From Planctomycetota bacterium (GTDB taxonomy: Bacteria; Planctomycetota; UBA1135; UBA2386), in NCBI GenBank assembly GCA_947455805.1, contig CANGSN010000170.1, positions 1 to 6,830 of the forward strand: a stretch of 6,830 bases of DNA, given 5' to 3'. The notes under the pieces are model-generated. The model worked only from the letters and a program-made list of their open reading frames with translations, ran no database searches and was not told where the DNA came from. Position numbers and translations under genes: made by a program. This document shows, one piece after another, positions 1-5,854 of this stretch. Each line of letters opens with the position of its first letter. The stretch's first letter is position 1.

Positions 1-75
1 CGTCCGCGAGGTCGACGCATCCAGCCCCGCTGCGGCGTCACCTAGGCAGCGTGCTCGTCGAGCCGGCCGAACGGG
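1..75. other. Left-edge stretch without a firm gene
   Basis: This is the region downstream of the minus-strand membrane-protein gene. I see no convincing terminator: there is only a 4-bp stem with a 3-nt loop around 53-63 and no T-tract. On the minus strand an ATG at 20-18 with a G-rich stretch just upstream could begin another gene that runs off the left edge, but only about six codons are visible, so this cannot be supported. Confidence 0.3.
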
Positions 76-684
76 CTAATACACGAGCCAGCGCTCGTCG
101 TCGGCGCCGCGGTAGGCGGCGGGGTGGTCGATGCTGCGGGCGAGCCGATGGCTGGAGCCTGGCTTCGGCGGGTGTTCGAGGCCGTGGTAGTCGGCGGCGA
201 GGTTGCGCGTGAACGCTCGCGGCGCGCCCGCGGGATGGAAGAACGCGCAGTGGCCGGGGCCGATCGGCTCGCGTGGCCAGGCGACGACTTCGAAGGCCGG
301 CACGGTGTCGCGGCCGACCAGCAGGTTCGGCTCCGGCGGCGACGGTTGCAGCGAGAAGAGGTAGTGCTTGTTCTGCAGCGTCCACGAAGCGCCCGGGCTC
401 GGCGGATCGACTTCCTCGAGGTCGCCGACCAGCACGCCGCGGCAGCTCGCCAGCAGCAGCAGCCGGGCCAGCAGATACTCGCGCAGCTGCGGATCGACCG
501 GCGGGGCGAACGGTGCAGCGACCTCGAGCAGCAGCTCGGCCAGTTCGTCGGCGCGGCGTTCGACGCGCGCGGTCCGCTGCGCGGTCAACCACGGCACCCA
601 CAAGCTGCCGAGCAGCAGCAAGAGGCCCACGGCCACGTAGAGGTTGGCTGGATCGAGGGCGCGCCAGCGCCGCGGCGACTGCAT
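76..684 (-). CDS. Hypothetical single-pass membrane protein, possibly pseudopilin-like
   Basis: This is a 202-residue protein of unknown function. The ATG at 684 is preferred because the reading frame upstream of it runs antisense through cca and reads as low-complexity shadow sequence. A short basic N-terminus is followed by one hydrophobic segment at about residues 14-35 (VAVGLLLLLGSLWVPWL), then a charged amphipathic helix (about 36-58) that continues from the membrane helix. After a further leucine-rich helix (about 66-82) comes a beta-rich, probably extracytoplasmic part containing KHYLFSL (106-112) and FEVVAWPREPIGPGHCAFF (131-149). A membrane helix running into a long helix and then a small beta domain is the general plan of pseudopilins. 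The AWP...G..AF.. pattern also resembles secreted DUF2950/pseudopilin-like domains. However, there is no prepilin peptidase motif with the usual Glu+5, so this is only a guess. Two cysteines (C81, C146) are present. It is divergent from cca and has no Shine-Dalgarno. Confidence 0.75.
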   Translation of the reverse strand: MQSPRRWRALDPANLYVAVGLLLLLGSLWVPWLTAQRTARVERRADELAELLLEVAAPFAPPVDPQLREYLLARLLLLASCRGVLVGDLEEVDPPSPGASWTLQNKHYLFSLQPSPPEPNLLVGRDTVPAFEVVAWPREPIGPGHCAFFHPAGAPRAFTRNLAADYHGLEHPPKPGSSHRLARSIDHPAAYRGADDERWLVY

Positions 685-706
685 CGGCGTAGTATCGTTC
701 GCGCCG
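685..706. promoter_or_regulatory. 22-bp divergent promoter region
   Basis: Only 22 bp separate the start codons of the minus-strand membrane protein and cca. Neither start has a Shine-Dalgarno sequence. On the minus strand GATACT (696-691) lies 6 nt before the ATG, the spacing expected of a -10 element for a leaderless mRNA. On the plus strand TAGTAT (690-695) or TATCGT (693-698) lies 8-11 nt before the cca ATG. The two candidate -10 elements overlap on opposite strands, and any -35 elements would fall inside the opposing coding regions. The segment is also flanked by CGGCG and CGCCG. The promoter assignment is inferred from these weak matches and from gene orientation. Confidence 0.4.
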
Positions 707-2065
707 ATGGACGACGCCAGGATCGATCTCGCCGCGCTGCCGCAGTCGGTACGCGCCATCGCCGCGTCGCTCGGCCGGGCCGGCGGCCGTTGCTGGCTCG
801 TCGGTGGGCCGGTGCGCGACCTGCTGCTCGGCCAGCCGGTGCTCGACTTCGATCTGGCGACCGACCTCGTGCCCGATGCCGTGCTCGCGGCGTTGCCGCA
901 GGCCAACGGCGCCGATCGCCGTTATGGGGCCTGCCGCGTGGCGACCGAGGTGGGCGAGGTGGTGGTGACGACGCTGCGCCGCGAGGCCGGCAGCAGCGAC
1001 CACCGTCATCCGGACCGCGTCGAGTTCGTCACCGATCCCGGGCTCGATGCCCGGCGGCGCGACTTCACCGTCAACGCGCTCTACGTATACCTCGCCGACG
1101 GGCGCGTGTTCGATCCGGTGTCGGGGCTCGCCGACCTGTCGGCGCGCGTGTTGCGGGTGATCGGCGAGCCGGCGCAGCGCTTCCGCGAGGATGCGCTGCG
1201 GTTGCTGCGCGCGGTGCGCTTCGCCGCACGCTGTGGGTTGACGTTCGCGCCGAGCACAGCGCTGGCGCTGCGCGAACAAGCGGAGCTCGCGGCGACGCTG
1301 TCCGCCGAGCGCGTCTATGCAGAGTTGACCTCGGCGTTCACGCGCCATGGGCGCGGGCGGGCGTTGCGTCTGCTGGTCGAAACCGGGCTAGCACGGGTGC
1401 TGCTGCCCGAGGTGGCCGCGATGGACGGGGTCACCCAGCCGCCCGAGTACCACCCCGAAGGCGACGTGCTGACCCACGTCTGCATGGTGCTCGACCACGT
1501 GCCGGAAGGCGACGAGGTGCTGGCGTGGTCGGCGGTGCTGCACGACGTCGGCAAGCCGCCGACGTGGCGGCAGGCCGAAGACCGCATCCGCTTCGACGGC
1601 CACGACAGCCTGTCGGCGACGATGGCGGAGTCGATCCTGCAGCGCCTGCACGCCAGAAGCGCCGTGCGCGAAGAAGTCGTCGACGTCTGCCGCCGTCACA
1701 TCCACTTCGCGGCGTTGCCGGGCATGCGGCCGGTCAAAGCCGAGCGCTGGCTGCGTTCGCCGGGATTCCGCCGGCACCTCGCGTTCCACCGCGCCGACTG
1801 CCTTGGCAGCCACGGCGACCTGTCGATCCACCGCTTCGCCGAGCAGGCGCTGGCGGCGCTGCCGCCGGAACGACCGGTGCTGCTGCAGGGCCGCGACGTG
1901 CTCGCACTCGGCGTGCCGCCCGGGCCGGAGGTAGGCCGCCTGCTTGCCGCCGCCGTCGCCCGCATCGACGAACTGCCGACGGCACCGGACCGTGGCGAAG
2001 CTCTGTCACTGCTGCGGGATTTGGTCGCAGAGACGCGTCAAGCGCCCGACACCGGGGCCCGATAA
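707..2065 (+). CDS. cca: CCA tRNA nucleotidyltransferase / poly(A) polymerase family, HD-domain type
   Basis: This 452-residue class II nucleotidyltransferase family enzyme most likely adds or repairs the 3'-CCA end of tRNAs in the cytoplasm from CTP and ATP. The N-terminal palm has the nucleotidyltransferase signature GGPVRDLLLG (33-42) and the metal-binding pair DFD (47-49). Next come the RRDFTVNAL motif (117-125) that helps distinguish ribose, and the neck nucleotide-recognition motif EDALRLLRAVRFAA (161-174). The C-terminal half carries an HD-type domain: YHPEGDVLTHV (248-258), LHDVGKP (278-284) and GHD (298-300). It ends with GRDVLALGVPPGPEVGRLL (395-413), typical of this family. The ATG at 707 is chosen because an upstream ATG at 644 would overlap the divergent gene and add a non-conserved extension. 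The sequence alone does not separate CCA-adding from A-adding or poly(A) polymerase activity; finding a second homologue in the genome would matter. All key residues are present. It is probably co-transcribed with the gene that follows. Confidence 0.93.
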   Translation: MDDARIDLAALPQSVRAIAASLGRAGGRCWLVGGPVRDLLLGQPVLDFDLATDLVPDAVLAALPQANGADRRYGACRVATEVGEVVVTTLRREAGSSDHRHPDRVEFVTDPGLDARRRDFTVNALYVYLADGRVFDPVSGLADLSARVLRVIGEPAQRFREDALRLLRAVRFAARCGLTFAPSTALALREQAELAATLSAERVYAELTSAFTRHGRGRALRLLVETGLARVLLPEVAAMDGVTQPPEYHPEGDVLTHVCMVLDHVPEGDEVLAWSAVLHDVGKPPTWRQAEDRIRFDGHDSLSATMAESILQRLHARSAVREEVVDVCRRHIHFAALPGMRPVKAERWLRSPGFRRHLAFHRADCLGSHGDLSIHRFAEQALAALPPERPVLLQGRDVLALGVPPGPEVGRLLAAAVARIDELPTAPDRGEALSLLRDLVAETRQAPDTGAR

Positions 2066-2099
2066 GCGTCCGGTGGTTCGGCGCTCCGCGTCCGGCCAC

Positions 2100-2106
2100 G
2101 GAGGAG
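2100..2106 (+). promoter_or_regulatory. Shine-Dalgarno for the 2109 gene
   Basis: A purine-rich GGAGGAG lies just before the ATG at 2109, and its GGAGG core is separated from the start by 4 nt. It is the only strong Shine-Dalgarno in the window and fixes this start. The preceding in-frame sequence back to 1944 overlaps cca and looks non-coding. Confidence 0.75.
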
Positions 2107-2108
2107 AC

Positions 2109-3056
2109 ATGAGCGTCCGCAACTACAGCGACCAGGGCTTCGAGGACTATCGTCGCGAGCGCAAGCGCATGCGCGCGAAGGTCGGTCCGCAGCCCACCGC
2201 GCTCGGTTACGAGAACAGTGCCCTGCGCGAGCTGGAGCAGGTCGAGGCCAGGGAGATCCGCGACCAGCTGCTGACGCGCGAGGTGCACGAGTTCTTCGCC
2301 ACGGCGACGCGGCAGGCCGCCGCGATCGTCGAGAAGGTCGCGCGCGACGCCCAGCAGGAGGCGGGCCAACGGGTCGAACAGGAGATGGAGTCGTTCCTGA
2401 TCGACGCACTGACGCGCATGAACAACTTCGTCCTCGCCGTGCTGCAGGTCAAACGCGGCGGCGTGGCCGAGACGCAGATGGAGCCGAAGATCGGCAACCT
2501 CGAAGGCAACAGCCTCGACGAGTTCCGCTGGTCGGGCACGGCCGAGGTCGCCGACAAGCACATCGGCCAGAACCCGTTCGCGACCGACGTCGACGAAGTT
2601 CGTCGCGAGTTCCGCACGCAGGTCGGCGAGAGCTGCACGGACGGTCCGCCGTTGGCGGTTCCGATCGACCAGCACCTGGTCGCGGCGGTGAACGAGGATG
2701 GCAGTGCGGACGGTCGCGCCGAGGAAGGGACCAGCGAGGTCGTGGCGGAGGTGCCGGCGCCGGCGACCGCGGGCGCCAGCGCGAAGCCGCAACTGCCGCC
2801 GTCGCCCGCGCCGGTGACGCGCACGACGATGGCCCGCGCGGCGACGCCGATCGGCGGTGGGCCGAAGGCTGCGCCGCATGCGATCGAGTCCAGCCAGACC
2901 ACTGGCGAGGCCGATGCCAGCGATCCGGCGGCCGAGCTGGAACGCTTCAAGGGGGCGCTGAAGGCGTTGGTGCGGCAGGGTGTGATGTCGCGAGACGAAG
3001 CACGGGCGGCGTGGGATGCGCGCCTCGCGGCCGTGGGGCACGGCAAGAAGGGCTGA
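2109..3056 (+). CDS. Uncharacterised protein with SHOCT-like C-terminal helical hairpin
   Basis: I do not recognise this 315-residue protein as a named family. It has no signal peptide or membrane segment, so it is probably cytoplasmic. Residues 1-25 are tyrosine/arginine-rich and strongly basic (YRRERKRMRAK at 14-24). Residues 35-115 are predicted to be long charged helices (ELEQVEAREIRDQLLTREV, 41-59; then alanine/glutamate-rich sequence), suggesting a coiled coil or oligomerisation region. Residues 116-195 are mixed and contain WSGTAEVADKHIGQNPF (141-157). Residues 196-272 are Ala/Pro/Gly/Glu-rich and probably disordered. The tail ELERFKGALKALVRQGVMS (277-295) followed by RDEARAAWDARL resembles the SHOCT pattern: a helix, a GxMS/T turn, then an acidic second helix. 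Such modules often occur at the termini of otherwise unrelated proteins. The strong ribosome binding site and the 43-nt gap after cca suggest the same transcript, but nothing ties it to tRNA maturation. Confidence 0.85.
   Translation: MSVRNYSDQGFEDYRRERKRMRAKVGPQPTALGYENSALRELEQVEAREIRDQLLTREVHEFFATATRQAAAIVEKVARDAQQEAGQRVEQEMESFLIDALTRMNNFVLAVLQVKRGGVAETQMEPKIGNLEGNSLDEFRWSGTAEVADKHIGQNPFATDVDEVRREFRTQVGESCTDGPPLAVPIDQHLVAAVNEDGSADGRAEEGTSEVVAEVPAPATAGASAKPQLPPSPAPVTRTTMARAATPIGGGPKAAPHAIESSQTTGEADASDPAAELERFKGALKALVRQGVMSRDEARAAWDARLAAVGHGKKG
2928..3032 (+). other. SHOCT-like module (residues 274-308 of the 2109 gene)
   Basis: The last roughly 35 residues form a helix-turn-helix hairpin with the order L/F-hydrophobic spacing, QGVMSRDEA, then a second short helix ending WDARLA. 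This follows the SHOCT-type consensus of leucine-spaced helix, 'GxIT/SxxE', then helix. It was assigned by eye from remembered family features, and an unrelated helical hairpin is possible. Confidence 0.45.
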
Positions 3057-3060
3057 CGCT

Positions 3061-3096
3061 CGCTCGCGGTCGGACGCTTGCCCGCATGCGCGAGCG
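3061..3096. terminator. Possible bidirectional terminator between convergent genes
   Basis: CGCTCGCG (3061-3068) is perfectly complementary to CGCGAGCG (3089-3096), an 8-bp stem around a 20-nt loop. A competing smaller hairpin pairs CCCGC (3081-3085) with GCGGG (3094-3098). Both lie in the 48-bp gap between the convergent stops at 3056 and 3105, where a terminator is expected. There is no T-tract on either strand, so a canonical intrinsic terminator is not supported. Confidence 0.35.
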
Positions 3097-3104
3097 GGAG
3101 AGGT

Positions 3105-4004
3105 TCATGTCAACGCGATGCGGCGCGCGATCCAGCGCGCCGGCGCGATCAACGCGGCGATCGCCGCGGCTTCGAGCCAGTGCCCGGATGCCGCCGCCAG
3201 CAGCGCCGTGTAGAGCATCGTGCCGAGCAGCAGGAGCGTCATCGAGCGGCGGATCTCCGCCTTCGGCCAGGCGCGCATGCGGGTGTTGCGGCGCAAGAAC
3301 AGCAGGATCGGCAGTGCCGCGATCGCCGGTACCGGCCAGAAGCCGCCTTGCACGGTCCACAAGCCGCTCAGGGCCGCAAGCGGCGGCGCTGTCTGCACCG
3401 CCGACACCGCGCGCGCTTTCGGCTTGTCGAGGTCCTCGAAGATGCCGAGCACGGTCACGCCGAGGATGTAGACGCCGTAACAGCTGGCGGCGACCCAGCA
3501 CAGCCGGGCACGTTCGGCGTCGACGGGGCCGAGTTCCTGCGCGAGGGCGATGCCGGTGGCGAGGTTCAGGGCGCGCAGCGAGCCCATGACCAAAGCCCCG
3601 AGCCACTCGATGTGCTTGCTGCCGAAGTCGTAGGCGAGCACCAAGGCCGCGATCAGTCCGTGGTGGGCGCGGCACGGCGACAGCAGCAGCCCGCCGGCGA
3701 GCAGTGCGGTGCCGAGTGTCAGGGCGAACGGAAGGGTCACGTCGCCGCGCGGCAGCGGCCGTTCGGGACGCTGCACCGCGTCGAGGCGGCGGTCGGCGAT
3801 GTCGTTCCAGACCATGCCGGCGGCGTAGAGCAGCACGCTGGCGGCGATGGCGCGCACCACGTCGCCGCTCCATGGCAGCCCGAGGATCGCCGCCGAGGCG
3901 ACGACGTCGGCGGCGGGCGAGAACAGCGTGCCCACGCGGAGCAGACGCAGGATCGGCAGCAAGGAGACCACGCGCGGATCAGAGCGGTGCAGGCCGCAGC
4001 CCAC
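3105..4004 (-). CDS. UbiA-family prenyltransferase, EboC-like
   Basis: This 299-residue polytopic membrane protein has roughly eight to nine hydrophobic helices and belongs to the UbiA superfamily, whose members move a prenyl chain from a prenyl diphosphate to an acceptor. The first Asp-rich motif is intact as NDIADRRLDAVQRPERPLP (67-85), fitting NDxxDxxxD with the following RPxRPLP. YDFGSKH (125-131) matches the YxxxK region, followed by LGALVMGSLRALNLATG (135-151); this MGxxRxLN pattern recalls EboC-type proteins of ebo clusters. Where canonical UbiA enzymes have a second DxxxD motif, this one has GIFEDLDKPKAR (187-198), without a clean DxxxD. The acceptor substrate cannot be read from sequence. 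The frame opens with GTG at 4004; another GTG at 3971 fits the expected family N-terminus (LLPILRLLRVGTLF) well. Neither has a clear Shine-Dalgarno. It lies 27 nt after the rseP stop and is probably the last gene of the dxr-rseP operon. Confidence 0.85.
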   Translation of the reverse strand: MGCGLHRSDPRVVSLLPILRLLRVGTLFSPAADVVASAAILGLPWSGDVVRAIAASVLLYAAGMVWNDIADRRLDAVQRPERPLPRGDVTLPFALTLGTALLAGGLLLSPCRAHHGLIAALVLAYDFGSKHIEWLGALVMGSLRALNLATGIALAQELGPVDAERARLCWVAASCYGVYILGVTVLGIFEDLDKPKARAVSAVQTAPPLAALSGLWTVQGGFWPVPAIAALPILLFLRRNTRMRAWPKAEIRRSMTLLLLGTMLYTALLAAASGHWLEAAAIAALIAPARWIARRIALT

Positions 4005-4031
4005 AACCGCGACGTCGCGTCGTCCCGAGGT

Positions 4032-5852
4032 TCAGAACAGCTGCACGATGTCGTTGAACGTGACCAGCAGCACGAGCAGCAGCACGAACACGAGTCCCAA
4101 CACCTGGCTGTAGCCGAGCACCCGCGCATTGACCGGCGAGCCCTTGACCTTCTCGATCAGCAGGAACAGCAGATGGCCGCCGTCGAGCACCGGCACCGGC
4201 AGCAGGTTGACGAAGGCGAGGTTGACACTGAGCATCGCCAGCAGGAACACGAACCACGCCATGCCGCGCTTTGCCGCCTGGTAGCCGACCTGGCTGATGC
4301 GGATGATGCCGCCGAGGTTCTTGGCGCCGACGTCGCCGGTCAGCATGCGCTTCAGGGTCAGGTAGATCTGCTTGACCAGGTCGAGCGACTGCGCGGTGCC
4401 GAGCTGCAGCGCGTTGCCGAACGAAGTCGCCTGCACGAGTTCGCTGCGTTCGGTGGCGAACACTCGCACCATCGGGTCCGGAACGTCTTGGACCACAGGC
4501 GTGATCGTCAGTTCGACGGTTTGCGGACGCCGCAGATCCTCGGTGGTGGGGTCGAACAGGTCGTCGCCCGCGGCGATCGCGCGCTGCATCGAGAGGCGCA
4601 GCGGCCGGCCTGCCGACTTCTCGACCCGTTCGCGCAGATCGTCGAACGAAGCGCAAGCGGCGCCGTCGACGGCGACCAGCAGGTCGCCCGGCTGCATGCC
4701 GGCGGCTTGGGCCGCAGAGCCGTCGGTCGGCACCAGCGTGAGCGCGCTGCCGGCCTTCAGCACGACGTCGTCGCGCAGGCTTTGGCGCTCGGCGGCCGTG
4801 CAGTCGGTCTGCAGCAGTTGCGTGCGGCCGTCGCGCGCGACCAGGATGCGGAGCTGGTCGCCGTCGCCGATCGGCATTGGGCCGCCCGCGAAGACCTTGC
4901 CGTCGACCTGGAGCACGAGGTCGTCGCGGCGCAGGTCGAGGCGTTCGAGCAGCGGCACCCCCCTGCGAACGCCGGCGACGACGGTCTCGGCCGGCGCCAC
5001 ACCGATGCGGGGCGCCTTGCCGGTGGCCGGCTGGTAGCGGACGTCGAGTTCGGTGGTGCCGCGCCGGATGCGCAGGGCCAGCTCCGGACCGGACGTCAGC
5101 AGGCGTTCGAGTGCCGTCGAGGCGTCGACCGGCTTGCCGTCGATCGCCAGGATCTCGTCCTCGGAACGCACGCCGGCGGTGGCCAGGGGGCAGTCCCCGA
5201 GCAGCTGGACCGTCGGCGGCTTCTGCGGATCGATCGCCACGCGCAGGCCGAGGCCCCACAGGCCTTCATTGGCGTTCCAGCGCGGCTTGACGCTGACGGT
5301 GCGTTCGCTGCCGTCCGGGCGGCGCAGCAGCAGCGGGATCGGCCGATTGCCGGCGAGGGCCACCTGCATGCGCACCTGGTCGAACGAGTGCACCGGTTTG
5401 TCGGCGACGCGCACGACGCGGTCTTCGGCCTGCAAGCCGGCCTCCCAGGCCGGGCTGCCGCGCTCGACCCCGCCGACCACCGGCGCCGCGAAATCGACGC
5501 CGACCGAGAACACGATCGGGAACAGGATCAGCGCGGTCAGCGCGTTCATCAGCACGCCGCCCGACCAGAACAGCGCGCGCTGGCCCACCGACTTCGACCA
5601 CAGGCATTCCTCGGGCGGGTAGCGGTCGTCGTTCGGGTCCTGCCCGGCGACCATCACGTAGCCGCCGAACGGCACCAGGGACAGGCGGAAGTCGGTGCCG
5701 CGCCAGACGAACCCGCACAGGCGCGAGCCGAAGCCGAGCGAGAACACCTCGACGCGCACGCCGGCGAGCCGGGCGGCGAGGAAGTGGCCGAGCTCGTGCA
5801 CGAAGATCAGTAGGCCGATGCCGACCGCGGTGAGCAGGATGTTGCCGAACAT
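4032..5852 (-). CDS. rseP: RseP-type intramembrane site-2 zinc metalloprotease with multiple PDZ domains
   Basis: This is a 606-residue M50-family protease of the inner membrane. RseP homologues cut transmembrane segments after a first periplasmic cleavage, for example anti-sigma factors in envelope stress signalling, and remnant signal peptides. The zinc-binding HELGH is at 19-23 in the first membrane helix, and the third ligand motif NLLPVPVLDGGH is at 549-560. The membrane-re-entrant PFGGYV element is at 61-66. Hydrophobic segments lie at about 4-18, 94-118, 530-550 and 583-600. Between them I see four PDZ-like repeats, at about 122-188, 212-275, 284-345 and 362-452, each with a DxxxxVDGKxV-like core. 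E. coli RseP has about 450 residues and two PDZ domains, so this protein is about 150 residues longer. The ATG at 5852 overlaps the dxr TGA by one base and has no Shine-Dalgarno, suggesting translational coupling. All catalytic residues are present. Confidence 0.96.
   Translation of the reverse strand: MFGNILLTAVGIGLLIFVHELGHFLAARLAGVRVEVFSLGFGSRLCGFVWRGTDFRLSLVPFGGYVMVAGQDPNDDRYPPEECLWSKSVGQRALFWSGGVLMNALTALILFPIVFSVGVDFAAPVVGGVERGSPAWEAGLQAEDRVVRVADKPVHSFDQVRMQVALAGNRPIPLLLRRPDGSERTVSVKPRWNANEGLWGLGLRVAIDPQKPPTVQLLGDCPLATAGVRSEDEILAIDGKPVDASTALERLLTSGPELALRIRRGTTELDVRYQPATGKAPRIGVAPAETVVAGVRRGVPLLERLDLRRDDLVLQVDGKVFAGGPMPIGDGDQLRILVARDGRTQLLQTDCTAAERQSLRDDVVLKAGSALTLVPTDGSAAQAAGMQPGDLLVAVDGAACASFDDLRERVEKSAGRPLRLSMQRAIAAGDDLFDPTTEDLRRPQTVELTITPVVQDVPDPMVRVFATERSELVQATSFGNALQLGTAQSLDLVKQIYLTLKRMLTGDVGAKNLGGIIRISQVGYQAAKRGMAWFVFLLAMLSVNLAFVNLLPVPVLDGGHLLFLLIEKVKGSPVNARVLGYSQVLGLVFVLLLVLLVTFNDIVQLF
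4497..5003 (-). other. Extra PDZ-like tandem in RseP (residues 284-452)
   Basis: Two additional modules follow the usual pair. The third has DLRRDDLVLQVDGKVFAGG (306-324), and the fourth has AAQAAGMQPGDLLVAVDGAA (380-399) followed by FDDLRERV. They align by eye with the first (AGLQAEDRVVRVADKPVHSF, 138-157) and the second (AGVRSEDEILAIDGKPVD, 226-243). The fourth is a convincing PDZ core; the third is degenerate because it lacks the AG before the core. Confidence 0.6.
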
Positions 5853-5854
5853 CA
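5850..5854 (-). promoter_or_regulatory. TGATG stop-start overlap of dxr and rseP
   Basis: Read on the minus strand, the dxr stop TGA (5854-5852) and the rseP start ATG (5852-5850) share one base. No Shine-Dalgarno precedes the rseP start within the dxr 3' end, so rseP translation probably depends on termination-reinitiation by ribosomes finishing dxr. Confidence 0.7.

Noticed and set aside
684..906. An N-terminal extension of the minus-strand membrane protein up to 906
   Set aside because: The extra 74 residues are antisense to the cca catalytic core and are Ser/Arg/Ala/Pro-rich. Starting at 684 places a basic N-terminus right before the membrane helix.
2066..2095. Direct repeat GCGTCCGG (2066-2073 and 2088-2095) in the cca downstream gap
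   Set aside because: Two 8-bp copies in GC-rich DNA are likely to occur by chance, and there is no further copy or palindromic structure to suggest an operator.
124..2112. A 662-codon plus-strand open frame overlapping cca and the divergent membrane-protein gene
   Set aside because: The translation is low-complexity Arg/Ala/Gly-rich sequence with no motif, and it lies in another frame over cca, whose motifs are all present. Long stop-free shadow frames are expected at this GC content.
1734..3041. A 435-codon minus-strand open frame antisense to the 2109 gene
   Set aside because: It is Arg/Leu-rich without motifs and starts and stops without relation to any gene boundary. The plus-strand gene has a strong ribosome binding site and a plausible protein architecture.
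3078..5813. A 911-codon plus-strand open frame antisense to ubiA and rseP
   Set aside because: Its His/Gln/Arg/Ala-rich translation is the usual antisense shadow of a high-GC gene. The minus strand encodes intact UbiA and RseP motifs over the same span.
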